From NCBI GenBank assembly GCA_013115135.1, contig JABANP010000049.1, forward strand, positions 124,001-188,000: a stretch of DNA of 64,000 nt, in the 5' to 3' direction. This stretch comes from Perkinsus olseni (Eukaryota; Perkinsozoa; Perkinsida; Perkinsidae). The position numbers were made by a program, and so were the translations under genes. Of the stretch, positions 22,123 to 34,324 are shown one piece after another. The notes under the pieces are model-generated. The model had not been told where the DNA came from. It ran no database searches and saw nothing but the letters and a program-made list of their open reading frames with translations. The first letter of the stretch is position 1, and each line of letters starts with the position of its first letter.

Positions 22123-23314
22123 TCAAGCCGCAGTGGCAGTCTGATCAGGGGGAGCGGTCCCTTCACCACTAACACTACTATTCCCGACACCGTCCCCCTT
22201 CTCATCAGTCGGCTGTCCTTTACCCTCCTCTGGCGGTGTACCAAGCATCGGTACGTCTTCTTCAGTGATCGGTGGTGCAGGCCCGGTAGGAGTAGCCGCC
22301 TTTTTCGACCTCCAGGGAGGCAGTACAGGCGTCTCAGCAGCAGCAGGAGGAGGAGAGGGGGAGGCTGGTAGAGTGCGCACTTTGCTCGACTCTTCATTGA
22401 GGTTATTACCTTCATCAGTCGATGGGTTCTTCATTTCTCGATTGGCCGTTGGAGGCTGTGGGAGGGGAGGCGGTGCACCGAATGGCGGCGGTATCGCCTG
22501 ACCACCCTCCCGGAGGATACGCTGTTGGTCCGATACCTATTACCAGACCAGTACCGCTTGAGAGGGCATAGCAGCACTAGTACGATCCATGTCAAACGTT
22601 CGTTCTCAGCGGTAAGGAACTGGACCCTGTCCATCAACTCCTTCACCATCAAGGACTTCTCGTCGGCGGGCAGGGGCGGCGGTGGACCGCTAGACACCTG
22701 GGGCAGCGAGGGGTAGACTGTAGAGGATTTGGGCGAGATATGGTACTACTAGTTTCGCTAGAGGGCCGCAATAAGGCGGAAAGGGGAACCGGAGCGGTCG
22801 AGGTGGCACGAGACCTGACCAAAGATTCAACTTTTTTATCACTGACAAGAATCAACCTCAAGATACCCATGGTAGTGTGCTCTCCCGGAGTTGCTGGTGG
22901 AACCCTTCCCCCTCTACGTCTGGGGTTGGCCGAGGAGTATCTACGCAGATCGCGTGAAACAAGATTCCAGCAGATCGGTGTAGTACCGCCGCGCCCCGGC
23001 ACCATCGAGGTCCCCATAGTCCACCACCTTCTGTCGCTTTACCGAAGGCTTTTGACTGCCACTCTCGGCGGTGACGGGAGGAGTCTAAGACCAACTACTA
23101 CCCCTCAGTAAGGCGTCGTGAGGATCACCTTATCAATCCGGGATGCCCCTCCGCCGTCGTCCCGGGCCTTCTTGTGAGCGTTGAGTAGTCGGGAGAACTC
23201 GTCGTCATCCTCGTCATCGTCCACGGGTGGAGGGGAGGCTATCTTCTTACTCACACTTCCAACGGCGCATGATGATGAGGGTGGACCCTCTGCCACTGAG
23301 GAAGCCATCGCCAC
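22123..23314 (-). CDS. Unrecognised proline-rich protein with a coiled-coil segment
   Basis: I do not recognise this gene. Exon 1 (from 23314 or the second Met at 23308) gives MASSVAEGPPSSSC, then an acidic stretch (VDDDEDDDEFSRLLNAHKKAR). A second exon near 23060-22945 reads KPSVKRQKVVDYGDLDGAGA then RRYYTDLLESC. A third near 22690-22580 has Pro-rich PPPPLPADEKSLMVKELMDR running into a heptad-like helix (VQFLTAENERL). The last (22434-22123) is Pro/Ala/Glu-rich. The charge-rich N-terminus and Pro-rich linkers resemble RNA-processing proteins, but that is a guess. It is divergent from the PP2C gene with a 159-bp spacer. Confidence 0.5.
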
Positions 23315-23473
23315 TAAAAACTGCCAAGATCTCGTAGTGAACGATGTTAAATCAAGGACGATTATCTCTGAGTGATTCTGTCCGAAAATAGCGTTTTTAC
23401 TTTTGCTAAAACGCTCACACTCTGCGCAAGACGACGCAGATCAGAGGCAGCGAACCTTTGGAGTGATTTTACT

Positions 23474-25095
23474 ATGGGTTGTGGACCTTCGACGGCTTCC
23501 TCATCTTCTTCGAGTACCTCCATCCTGCAAAAAATACGCAGGCCTAGTCTGACCTCCTCGGACGAGACTCGGCGGAGGAGGCTCTCCATAACGGAACCTG
23601 GGGCAGCAGGGGAGGACAAGAAGTAAAGGGTTTTAGGGATGAGTCTTGATAAGCACTACCCCCTCTGCAGGCCCTCCAAAATACGATCGTTCCTCTCTTC
23701 GCGGTCGTCGTCTTCCTGCTCACGAGGGGTGGAGGCGGTGGGAGTTGACGACATCGTGGCCACGGGGATGTCAAAGGGCTCCCACACACTGGATGATGCT
23801 GCGCGGGGGCGGCGATGGTCTATTGCCTCGACTACTGACTCTGATCTACACCATCGGGAGACTTATAAGGATAAGGATACTCTACTGCTGGGTGGGGTAC
23901 CGGAGAGGACACTGAGGGACAGTGGGATTGGTTATGCCTGCAAGAAGGGGTTGAAGCCCGACAGCCCGAATCAGGTAATGGCGATCGGCGGGAGCTACTC
24001 GAGATTGGCCATGGTCAACCTCAGGATTCCTTTCTGATTATGAATGTTGACGACAGCTTCACAGTTTACGGGGTCTTCGACGGTCATGGTCTGCACGGGC
24101 ATGATGTCTCCAATTTCGTCAAGGAGAGCTTGGTGAAAGTGAGGGGTAGAACCACTGTGCTGCACTGGACTTCTCTCGCTTAGTTGATTCTTAACGAACC
24201 TAAGAATGCCATTAGTGAGGAACGAGGGCTTGACAGGGCATTGAGGGCATGGTTTCCTGCGGTACAGCAGCGATTAGAGGTAATAATGAGTTGCGATTGG
24301 TGTGGTATGAAAGTGTTAGGCCGCAACAAAGTCCGGTGAAGTAGACGCGGCCTGCAGTGGAAGTACAGCCACCTTATGCATTCACTGGTGAGCCCTAATC
24401 GCCCTTATCGTCCATTCTTCGGAGATGCCGTCTCCTGCACAGTCACATGACGGACACCGTCACAGCAGCATGGGTTGGGGACTCGAGGGCAGTCATAGCG
24501 TTGCCTTCTACCCCAAAGGGCGTGGAGATGACCACCGACCACCGCCCGGACAGGCCAGAGGAGAAGGCGAGGATCGAGAAATCTGGCGGAAGGGTAGTGC
24601 CGGGGGTCCATCCATGGTGGTGAGGTTGCTGTGGCTGCTGCCCCCCTTCAGGTCGGCTTCGACGGTCACTGTAGCTACCGAGTGTATGTGAAGGGTCAAA
24701 GCTATCCTGGTTTGAACATGTCCCGAGCGATGGGGGATCTCATAGCTTACTACAGGGCAGGGGTCGTCCCAATACCGGACACTAGGAGGAAGGCTGTATT
24801 GAGAGATCCGGAGCGAGAGAGTTCCTCGTCTTCCTCGATGTCGACTAGTTCAGAGTGGCGACCCGGGGATCCCTTTCTTCTGGTCTGTAGTGATGGTGTT
24901 TGGGAGTTCATCTCGACACAGGAGGCTGTTGGTATAGTGAGTACTATCCTCACTAGTAGTAGGCAAGCTCAGACGGCTGCTGATGTCCTGGCGAAGAGAG
25001 CCTGTCGGAGGTGGCTCGATCAAGGTGGAGGTGTTGTCATCGATGATATCACGGTCATTGTGTCATGCCTGGTACCTCACCCGCCGTCCACTTGA
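23474..25095 (+). CDS. PP2C-family Ser/Thr phosphatase with MGCG lipidation motif
   Basis: This is a metal-dependent protein phosphatase. The start MGCGPS fits N-myristoylation plus palmitoylation, so it probably acts at a membrane, as many apicomplexan PP2Cs do. A Ser-rich linker is followed by DSGIGYACKKG, SPNQ|DSFLI, and the metal-binding VYGVFDGHGLHGHDVSNF (about 24066-24120). Later exons give CSGSTATLCIH, AAWVGDSRAVIA, TTDHRPDRPEEKARI, YPGLNMSRAMGD and DPFLLVCSDGVWEF, with a final DDITVIVSCL. All key PP2C motifs (DGHG, GDSR, DG near the C-terminus) are present, so it should be active. Introns at 23624, 23975, 24133 and 24275 and later are 48-60 nt. The stop is at 25093-25095. Confidence 0.9.
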
Positions 25096-25379
25096 CTCCA
25101 CTGTACCATATACTCGGCTGTTCATGCCTGTCAAATTCATGGCAGCGGGCTAACCTTGGCATTTTCCCTTCTCTTGTTTCTTCCATAACGAAGCCATTGC
25201 CGAATCGGCAGGAAGTCCCTTTGTGCAGCTCTCGACCCTCTATGGAGGAATTCATGCCAGCATGCCTGCCCGGCGACAGGTGGTCGCCTCTCAGAATGAC
25301 CTTGAATGTTATCCGGAGGGACGTTGTGTTGCGAATCGGAGTGGAGGGGCTTGTCTAGTTTCTTGGGCCTTTGGTAGCA

Positions 25380-26471
25380 ATGCCGGCTGTACACGATGCT
25401 AAGAAGAAGCTGATGGCATCCCAGGGCTTTACCCCACAGGTGACACTGATAGGTCCCGGGTTCGATTCCCGGCTGAGGTATTATCGTGCAGATACAAAGT
25501 TCCTTCTCCCCTGAAGATGTACGTAAGCTTTTCTACAGTACCACTACTAAGGAGACTTTCGTGGACAAGTCCGTGGTGGTGGATAAGTCTTCCTGTGGCG
25601 CCAGCAGCAGCAGCCGGAGTATGTCCTGCATCCACAAGATCGATGAGGACATGGCCCGGCGGGGTGAGCGCTGCTGGGACCGAGCCTGTGGCACTGACCA
25701 TCGCTCAGGAGAGTTCAAGCCCAACAGGGCGCCGTTCTGGCCGCGGGAGATGTCAGCGTATATGGAACAGTACCAGCCTCTGCCCTTGCAAGGTGCGGTC
25801 ATCAACAGGGAGTTGGCAAAGACTTTCCGGCCTGCCTCGAGTAAGGGCGGAACTCCCTCTTTACCTACTATCACCTATCGAGCTGTGTAGGTCCGGCCAA
25901 TGGCCCTAGTCCTCAGCAGAAAGGCCGGAGTAGATATTCGGACGACTATGTGGTGTACCCTGGAGCTCGGAAGGAGGCCATGCTGAGGCCAGCCGTCCAG
26001 ACCCATGTTGATGGGGAACTTTACCTCCTGTAACCTCGCTGCACTATTGCACAGCATTGTAGGGTGATTGGTGCAGGTACAAGCAGCCGGCCTCTCACGA
26101 GTTCTATCCGGACTGGCAGAGGAATTCAGGAGGTATTGAGTGCGTCGGGGAGAGGTGTAAGCCCCCGATACCGAAGCCCACTACTAGTACCATGGGCTTC
26201 CACTTCGACGCTCGGACAAGATACAGGTGAGGGAGTTGTTGCTGGTGTGGTGTTGAGGTTGGACCTCCTCAGTGAGGACTATCCGCCCGGATCGGGTGCT
26301 GATTCGGCGATTGCAATGGACGCTCGGGAGAGCTGTAGGGTGCTGTTGGAGCATGGCAGCTATGCTGAGGATAACAGCAGTAGGGTGCAGGGGAATGCCG
26401 TGCCCAATAGGGTCAGGGATTATATTAACACGGAGAACCTTCATCGAGGGAAGATACTCTCGGGGAGGTAG
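25380..26471 (+). CDS. Unrecognised conserved-looking protein, possibly ciliary
   Basis: Exon 1 (25380-25439, MPAVHDAKKKLMASQGFTPQ) joins exon 2 at 25492 after a 52-nt intron. The product continues SFSPEDVRKLFYSTTTKETF, then a Cys-poor tract with NRAPFWPREMSAYMEQY and TFRPASSKGG. A third exon has YVVYPGARKEAMLRP, and a fourth YKQPASHEFYPDWQRNSGG with KPTTSTMGFHFDARTRY. The last exon ends NTENLHRGKILSGR. Short motifs with Tyr, Pro and Thr-Thr-Ser spacing resemble axonemal microtubule-associated proteins, which would fit a flagellated zoospore. That link is weak. After 26471 the frame may continue through another intron, because sequence stays open to 27617, so the C-terminus is uncertain. Confidence 0.5.
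25440..25491 (+). other. 52-nt intron containing a perfect tRNA T-arm-like hairpin
   Basis: The intron includes CCGGG TTCGATT CCCGG (25456-25472), a five-pair stem with a seven-base TTCGATT loop identical in form to a tRNA T-arm and including a B box. No D-arm precedes it. Confidence 0.5.
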
Positions 26472-26849
26472 ACGGGTCTCGGTCGGGCTGCCGTGGACAG
26501 CTCTGCTGTCAGAATACCCTCTATGGTGAGGATACTGCGCGGAGAGGTCAAACCTCAGCGACCGAGCACTCAGAAGGCTTCGACCAGCAGTGGACGTCGG
26601 CAGCCCGGGAGTAGGTGGTCAGCTCTGGCTGTGTGCTCTCTATGTGGCTTGTGCTGCAGGGCGCCCTTCCACGGCTGCTGCATGAGGTTTTGTAGAATAG
26701 TAGTAATTCATTGCCATCGTCATGACTTGGTCATTATCATCACCACCCTTTACCCACCTTGTTGTCTGCCTTGCCTGCTGTCAGTGTTGAGTTGCTCTCG
26801 ACGAGTCAAACCCCTTGGCAGCTGTGCGGCCCCTTTGCAGTATGGGAGG

Positions 26850-28950
26850 ATGTCGTATGCGTTGCTAGTGGTCATCGCGTCCATAGGGGCGTTACTGGTG
26901 GTGGGGGTCTGCTCCTATAGGTGCTTGCGATGGTATAGGAATAGGGCTCCCAAGTACCACATCAGTGGGGCTGGGGTGAGGGGCTTTGTGGAGAGAGTGA
27001 AGTTCAGGATGGCTAGGCTGCTGCTGCCGCGAGGGCATAGTATTGGGACAGTGGACGGTGGTAGTGGAGAGAAGGAGGGGCGGACGAAGAGTTACCGGAG
27101 GAGGGGGAGGCCTTCGACCGATACCCGTCAGATGCCTGATGGTAATACCAGGCCTGGCGGCGGTGATGCGCCCGAGGATGAGCCGCAGAAAGCCAGCGTT
27201 CGCGGAGGTTCACTGCTCCCTATCGGGGACTCGAGAGTGTTGGAGGAGAGTTCAAGTGCCCGGGATGATACGCTACTACAGCGTGAGCTGATGGACTGTG
27301 CAATGGGGGTAGTGAAGGCACGAGAGGCCGAGCGCGGGGCCCGGGTAGTAGTGGAGGGTCTCGAGGGCAGACTGACGGAGCTGTTGACTGGCTGCTCCTC
27401 TATGGAGCTCTCCGTGTGCGTCGCTCCGCCTCCTGTGGGTGATCTATGCGGCATCCTCTCCTTGGAAGGGAGGAACCTTGCGTTGTGTGAAGTTGAGGAG
27501 ACCGATGCGACTGAGAGGGAGGTGTTGGGTGGTCGTACTAGGGACGGAGGGACAGAGAGTCTGGGTGGAGCCATCGGACCTCTGTCTGCTTCCAGGGGCC
27601 ATCAAGGCAGCGGCTAGGGCTTTGCTACGGGATATGGACGAGGTGAGAGAGGGCCTGTGCCACTGCTGCTGCTGCTGGTAGTAGCGGCCGCTGTGTCAGG
27701 CATCGGCCGAGCTGAGCGAGCGGATGGCCGGTACGAAGCAAGCGATGGACAGAGCAGCATCAGCGCAGGAGGGCCTGATTGCTGCGCTGGAGGAGGAGAG
27801 TAGGCAGGACCATCAGGGGGATGAAAAGTGCAGCCCAGAAGAAAATAGCGTCGCTCCGCCGGAGAGAATGAGAGAATCGATAGGATATCAACCCTATTGG
27901 CACCCCAGTCTCCCGCCGCTGCCTCCCTCGATACCAGTAGAGCCTGGCGGAGAGGCAGCGGAGGAGGAGCAGGGGCCGGGGGATGAGCGCGATGATGCCG
28001 CTGTGGTGGAGGAGGAGGAGGAGGAGGAGGAGGTTGTCAGTAGTATAGGGTATCCTTCGGCGCACCCTGGGGAAGCTAGACACGTCCTGGGCACGTCACT
28101 AGGCAAGGCTGCTCCGATTACACAAGTGGAGAGTGGCTCTCTCAAGCCAGGGGATGGTAGCAGCGATGTTCCTGCTGGGATGCCGGACTTGGGGCTCTTG
28201 AAGAGCTGGGGAACTGGTAAAAAAGAGGGTGGTGGGTATAGGAGGGGCGAAGCTAATAGGGCCACTGTTACTATTAGAGAGAGAGTAGTAGTAGGGCAGC
28301 AACAGCAGCGGGATGGGGTTGAAGGAGGAGGGGTTCGCGGATAACTACTACGATAACATTGAGGAGGAGAGGCTGCCTGCTGACCATCGGCAGCAACAAC
28401 CGCAGGAGGCAGGGGATCCATGGGCGGCCTACGCGGCGGCTCAGAGGGAGTACTATCGCCAATGGGAAGAGTACATGAAGCAGAGACAAGCGGAGTTTTT
28501 GATGGCGCAACAAGAACACTATCATAGAGGGCATCCGGTCATACCGCCTGGTAGCATGCCCTTCACAACCCATCAACAGAAAAGGTCCCTGGTTCGAACC
28601 CCGAGCACGGTATTTCCACCCCCTCAGAATATAGGTAGTAGACAGCGACGCTTTTGCGAGTGAGTAGGCGTCCCCTCCTTCCTCTTGTCAGTGTCAGAGC
28701 ATCTCACAGAGCCGCTGGAGGGCGATGACTCGTCCAGTAGAGTGGCTTACGAGATCAAGGTGGAGGTCATGCGGGGCATGCAGGCGTCCCTGTTCGCCGG
28801 GGAGGAGGTAGCTGCTAGAAAGACAGCATTCAAGCAGCTCGCTGTGAAGTGGCATCCTGGATAAGAATCCTGACAACTCCCAAGTCGCCAAAAAGGTCTT
28901 CCAGTTCCTTCCAAGTTATCAAGCCATGGTCAGTGGCCGCCCCTCAGTCG
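26850..28950 (+). CDS. Membrane-anchored coiled-coil protein with C-terminal J-like domain (one-base frame break)
   Basis: The start MSYALLVVIASIGALLVVGV then CSYRCLRW is an N-terminal signal-anchor helix. A basic and Gly/Arg-rich linker follows, then helical coiled coil (about 27260-27380 and 27690-27800), an acidic Pro-rich region with a Glu run (28006-28034), and a Gln/Tyr-rich helix (AAQREYYRQWEEYMKQRQAE, 28430-28500). The last exon (about 28695-28920) reads FKQLAVKWHP, DKNPDN and KKVFQFL. This matches the C-terminal J-like module of several alveolate proteins that end VFQ(F/Y)L. One extra G at 28859-28860 breaks HPDKNP. The exon join near 28250-28320 and the exact stop are unresolved. 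An Hsp70 co-chaperone role at a membrane is inferred only. Confidence 0.55.
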
Positions 28951-29134
28951 CCTCCGTTGTTATCATCGACGCTCTAGGTACCTGACTGAGGACCCGACCT
29001 GCATCGCTGCTGCTGCTGCTACCCAATGGTAGCCCGGTGTACTATTGTTATACATGAAGCCGTCCAGCATGCTCGTGTCGAAGTTGCCATTTCACGCCTT
29101 GTTGTTGTCGTTGTAGTGGTGAATTAAGGGGCGC

Positions 29135-32100
29135 GGTGACGGTGAAGAGAGAGAGTCTAGATGGCAGCAGCCCACCCCTTGCCTCCAGCCGAGGGGTCCC
29201 CTCCCCACTAGAAGAGCTCTGCTCGCCGTTGACGAGAATACCTCGTCCAAGTGCCTTCCCTCCACCGCCTAGCAGCTACAAACGACTGAGTCGATCGAAC
29301 AGTCGAAGGCGGTCATCAGTATCCTCTTCTGAGGGGGAGTCGATGGTAGCAGAGTGCCCGGGCGAGTCCAGTGGTGTCTCCTCCTTCCCTCCAGTTGGCT
29401 TCCCCAGCTGCCTACCTTCCACTGCGGAGTCGGACGCTGTCGATAGGGTCGCAGGGCCGCGGTGAGGATGATGACGGTGAAGTCAGCTGCTGCCTGTCTG
29501 TGAACAGCAGCGTCGCTGTTTCTGCCTGTGCATCGACGAGCTCACTAGTGGGGGATAGTAGTGGTAGAAAACGGGGTGGTGGTAGGAGGCGGAGCGACGC
29601 AGGAGTTGATAAAGAGAATTTGAAGGTGATTGTGATGGTACTCGAAAGGTGGAAGAGCGTCGTCTACAGCAGGCCCAAGCCAACGAGTGCATGGACCTTC
29701 GGAAGCAGCTAGCAGTCGAGCAGGAGAGGAGAGGGAAGGCGGAATCGATGGTGAGGCAGTTGAAGGGGCAACTGAGGGAGTACAAGGGCAGGAAGATGTC
29801 CGACAATGAGAAGTAGCCTCGAACTTGAACGGCGGTCCTCGGTAGCCACTGCCTTGCAGGGACAAAAGGATTGATCGACTACTACGCCGACTCTCTCTTG
29901 TGGCTGCTGAGCTTGAGGAGAGTCGGAGGCAGGCTCGGGACGCTGAGGGGGTCCATGAGAAGGCCATGGTTGAAGTAAGTGCTACTCTGCGGACTCAGGA
30001 TTCCTCGTGATGAGATTATACAGTACCTCTTCTCGTATGCCGGACGAATTCACTATCGCTGATTCGTCTGTGGATCTACAGAATAGAACAGAAGAATGAG
30101 TGCATGATCCTGGTTCTATTCTCAGCTAGCTGCCGTGAAGCAGGGAGCAGCAAAGGAGCGATCGCAGCAGGCCCAGGCTGTGAGGAAGGGGCCCTCACGA
30201 GTTGCTGAATTTCGAGTCTCTCTGCAGCTCGCGGACTTGAGGCATGCATCCACGAAGAGAATTGCCGAACTGACAGCGGAGCGTAAGAAGCTGGAGGAGG
30301 CGGTTGCAGAAGGGGAGGGTCGGAAGGCCGATGTCGACAAGTAAGGAACTGGTGTTGTTGATGGAGGGCAGGCGGGGGTCAGGCACCGGGACAGGATGGT
30401 GGCCATGGAGATCGTTATTGAGAACCTGACTCACGAAGGGAAGGAGCAGACGACAGAGAGGGAGCTGGTGAGCACAGTCCGATCGCGGCAGCTTGCGGTA
30501 CTCTTGCTGGCAGCTGCAGCAGCAAGTGGGCGAGTTTGAAGGAGAAGTTGGCCGCTTTGGAAGAGGTGAAAGGCAGGGAGATAGACGAGCTGAAGTCGGT
30601 CGAAGCGCGGTGGGTCCTTGCGGTGGTTGTTATTCTCCGCAGTGCTGCTGCCCCTAGGCGAACGAGGGAGATGCTGGATCGGATAAGGGCAGTGGAGCAG
30701 GAGCTGGAGGCAAGCCAAGGGCTGCATAAGAAGTACGGGAGTGAAGCGAAGGCTGCTAGGGAGGAGGCGGAGGGGGTGAAGGAGGAGATGAGCCAGGTGA
30801 AGGGAGGGGCAGCTAAGTCCGGTATCTACAGGAATTCGCCCGGCGATAATTAGAGTCCTACAGGGTTGGTTGTACTCAACTTCGCCATCCTCCTGAGGGA
30901 GGCCACTCAGCGGGGGGTTCTTCCGTAAGAGAGTCTTTCGTACCATCGGTATCTGCTGAGGCAGTCTTGCTGCGTCTTGAGCGAGAGGGGGCAGAATGAG
31001 TGATAGTCTTTACCTGCGTGCCGAGCAGCACCTTGGGATCACCTCAGTCGAAGCTCTCCCACGAATTCATTCCCATGCGGTGCCTCCTGGATCTTCCAAC
31101 ACTATCGAGTCGAAGAGGTGCATGTCCTTGAATTTCAGCCAAGACTCGAACTGTCCGATAGCGGGTTCGCATTCCGGTGTATTGCTATTTCCCACTGAGC
31201 TAAGCCCAGTGTCGGCCGATGTATTGCTCGGCTAAGCTTTTGTCTCACAACTACGTCACGGTAACTCGTTTTTGAGGTCTGTGAAATCTCTGACACCAAG
31301 GGAGCCTGGAACTGTGTAGCTTTCTCGGTGGCAGATAATCTCAGTGTCCTCACTGGCGACCTCATAGGCCGAAACCACCATGCTTCGTTCGAGTGCTTCA
31401 CAAGGCACGTGGCTAGACAGAATGTTGCTTTTCTTCTTCCAAGGTAACTTCAGAGCTGACAGCAGTGAGACGACGGATGGAGGTTGAGGAAAGATCCAAG
31501 CTCGCCGCGGAGGAGCGCTATGAGAAGTTGAAGGTGGCGGAGGCTAGGAGGTGCTAGCCGTCTCGGGTTGTCTCTTCACTACCACTGTTAACAGGTTGGG
31601 CGAGGTATCGGCTCTGAAGTTGGAGTTGGTAGAGGTCCGAGAAGCTCTGACGGCGTCCGAGGCAAAGGCAGAGAGTCTGGCGCGAGAGTTGGAGGAGGAA
31701 GGGGATGAAGCTGTACCTCCGATAGAACTGCTTATCGAGGACCAGGAAGGGGCCGAGGCCCTCATCACCGAAGAGGCTACCGTCACTCAACCGTCACCCC
31801 TCCCCCGCTCTGTCATCGTAAGCCTTCCCTACGACGACGGTGTCGAAGACTATAGGCCTTCAGGAGTCCCCGGGCGTAGCATCACTATATAGCACGCCAG
31901 GAGGGCTGGTCAACAGCAGCGTGAAGAGGAGGAGGAGGTTGAGGAGAGTGTCTGCACCACTACTCGATGCCGCCGTCACTCGACAACACTCTGGTGCTAT
32001 GGGAGAGCTCAAAGACCAGGTTAGCGTTGGTGGCCTCCCGAGACTGACTCCCTCTTACCCCTCCCTCGAGGTTTCCAACATCACGGCTCAGCTCGTCGAG

Positions 32101-34139
32101 TCGATAGCGCAGCAGCGGTGTGCCCAGGAGGAGAGGGACTCGGCTTGTGTGAGGTTGGCGGACGTCCAGATGCAGCTGGCTGAGGAGAGGGAGAGGATGG
32201 AGGAGCTGAAGGCAGAGGTCAACACCAAGGCTCGGGAGGTAGTCTCCAACGGCTCCGGGTGGATGAGGGACTGCTACTGTTGAGTAGAGCATGATTTCGT
32301 CTGGAAGGGCAGCAGTGGCGGAGGGGATGCTGAGGGAGTTGGCCGAGGATCGCCAGAGGGAGAAGCTCAGCCTACTTGCCGAGGTTATTTTGTTCGCCGT
32401 TCCGCGTGTGGATTGATGATGGAGATTGCCAGATTGCGTCGCTCCGCTCAACTTTGCTGGAGAATGAAGCCACAGCAGCTCAGTCGGCGGCATCAGCAAG
32501 AGTGGGCATGCAGGAGGCCAAGGAGAAGATACGCGTGTTAGAGACTAGGCTTGGCATGCAAGATAATAGCTTGGCTGCTATGGTCGAACAGTGTACCAAG
32601 TGGAAGGCACAGTGAGCGTTTTGAGATCGTCAAGCTTCGACCTTGGATACCGTCAGGAATGAGCATCTTCAGTCTCAAGTGTCAGCAAGGGAATTGGAGC
32701 TCAACTCCGTGCGAGTATCTTTGAGAGAGTGGAAGGGACGAGCCGCGGAGTTATCTGACGACTTGGTCCATGCCGGAGACTCTCTGGTCAACACTGAAGC
32801 CAGCATGCTCGATCTCCAGTTTAAAGTCTCCTTCTACGAGACCTTATACACGCAGAAAGAAGCGTCAGTGATCGTGGCCAGGGTCAGCTGTTTGTTGTCT
32901 CCGTCATTTCTATGCGTGCGTTTCTTCAGGCCTGTGTGGTCGGCCTCTCGCGAGCGGCAATGATCGCTGCAGAGGAGGAGAAGGCTCGGGAGGCTGCGCT
33001 GAGGGCCGCTGAAATTCTCTCGTCCAGAGCTGAGGTCGCGAGAACGAAGGAGGAAGCTGCTGCTCACCTTGCGGTTACTTTGGAGTATATGCAGCATGAA
33101 AAGGAGGAGCTAGAGGCTCTCATAAGAGAAACTCAGGAGGTGGGGATCCCTCGTTGTTGCCGACAGCTGGTGTGAGTTCAGGAGACATCTCAACTCCGGA
33201 ATGGTATCGAGGAGCTCGATAAAGAGAGGGGAAGCCTCGGCGAGGAATTGAGAATCACAAGGGAAAGAATGGCCGAGCGCGAGGCGGAGGTCGAGGTGAT
33301 GCTGAGGCTCTTCATGAGTAGAAGACAAGGGGGCAGTATCAGGTGCTGCGGGCAACTGGTCTGTCAGCTGAACAGCGACAGTGCCTGGAAGGGGAAATTG
33401 AAGGGGCCAACAAGACGCTGCGAGAGGCTCTTGGGGATCTGGCATCAACTCGCGCCGACTTGGAGACCGCCGCTAGGGAAGTAATAACGAGTTTTGCAAA
33501 TCATCGTTGGACTCTCTCGTCAGGTTGCTCGATGCCACAAGATAATGGAACGGTTCGACATGGAAGCTATCACCTCTGGGATTGCTTCCAATGCGAACTC
33601 GGGAGGCAACCATCTTTCGCAAAGCAGGAGGGTCAATTATGTTCAACACTTGAGGCATGAAATTAATAACTTATACGAAGAGAACAAGCGGCTAAGGAAT
33701 GAGAGGTGGGGCGGTACTTCCCAGGCGCAGCCACTGATTGCCGACACTGTTCAGGCAGGCCTTGGAGGCACAGCTGTTGATGGGGACGCGTCGATCCCCA
33801 GCGGGGCAAAACACCCCGTCGCCAGGAGGAAGCAATTCCTTCACTCCTCGGCGAACGCCTCGCAAAGGCCCTGTTCCGCCTCGTACACCCAAAACGCCAA
33901 TGGGAATGGCCGCTGCTGAATTAGCAAGACGTAAAAGAGAGGCTGAGGAAATGAAGATCAATGAGAGACATCGGCAGCGGTGGGTATTTCTTGCCTGTAG
34001 GATGCGAATCTCGAATGAGCTCGGAATCTCTGGTCAGTTTCTCGTTGAGGCTACTCTACGACCTTCGAGAGTCCTGATGTTTCAGGTTGGTCTCGGAACG
34101 CCTGATACTCCTCGGGCGAGTTCGGGACGTCTTAAGTAA
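29135..34139 (+). CDS. Very long coiled-coil protein, function unknown
   Basis: Exons over 5 kb encode an almost continuous alpha-helical coiled coil. The disordered Ser/Pro/Arg-rich N-terminal part (about 29140-29600) contains basic RRRSS clusters. Helical exons follow (QANECMDLRKQL, LELERRSSVATALQGQ, ELTAERKKLEEAVAEGEG, and many more to 33700). The end is a Pro/Thr-Pro-rich tail (FTPRRTPRKGPVPPRTPKTP, about 33850-33900) with ELARRKREAEEM and GLGTPDTPRASSGRLK before the stop at 34137-34139. TPR-P clusters look like Cdk or MAPK phosphorylation sites. The build suits a centrosomal, basal-body or cytoskeletal scaffold, but I recognise no family. The true ATG is not identified: the first good frame begins near 29135 with GTG, so a 5' exon is missing. 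An intron of roughly 600 nt spans about 30850-31445. Confidence 0.6.
31141..31210 (-). other. Tentative tRNA-related sequence inside a large intron
   Basis: On the minus strand an A-box-like TTAGCTCAGTGGG (31203-31191) precedes a B-box-like AGTTCGAGTCT (31153-31143). The stems do not pair, so it is a tRNA relic or SINE head, not a tRNA gene. It sits in the ~600-nt intron of the coiled-coil gene; the rest of that intron shows nothing I can name. Confidence 0.35.
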
Positions 34140-34324
34140 CTCCAGTGCTTCTCCTGAGAGCCTCCGAGCCCTGCTCGAGAGTATTCGTGACATTCTTGTC
34201 TCGAAAGATACCAGATAATGCGTGGATTGTCTCAGTTAGGGCGGTAGCGAGGCCAAACTCAAGAGCGTAACATATGTACCATGTAAATTCATAGTACACG
34301 TCGCCCGGAACAATAGCAGAAAAG

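Noticed and set aside
26493..27617. A single 374-codon gene from 26493
   Set aside because: The first ~120 codons lack protein-like pattern, and a signal anchor begins at 26850. A fusion to the upstream gene remains possible.
28580..28612. T-arm-like GGTTCGAACCCC as a second tRNA relic
   Set aside because: It lies in a reading frame that stays open and splices on. Treating it as intron breaks the frame.
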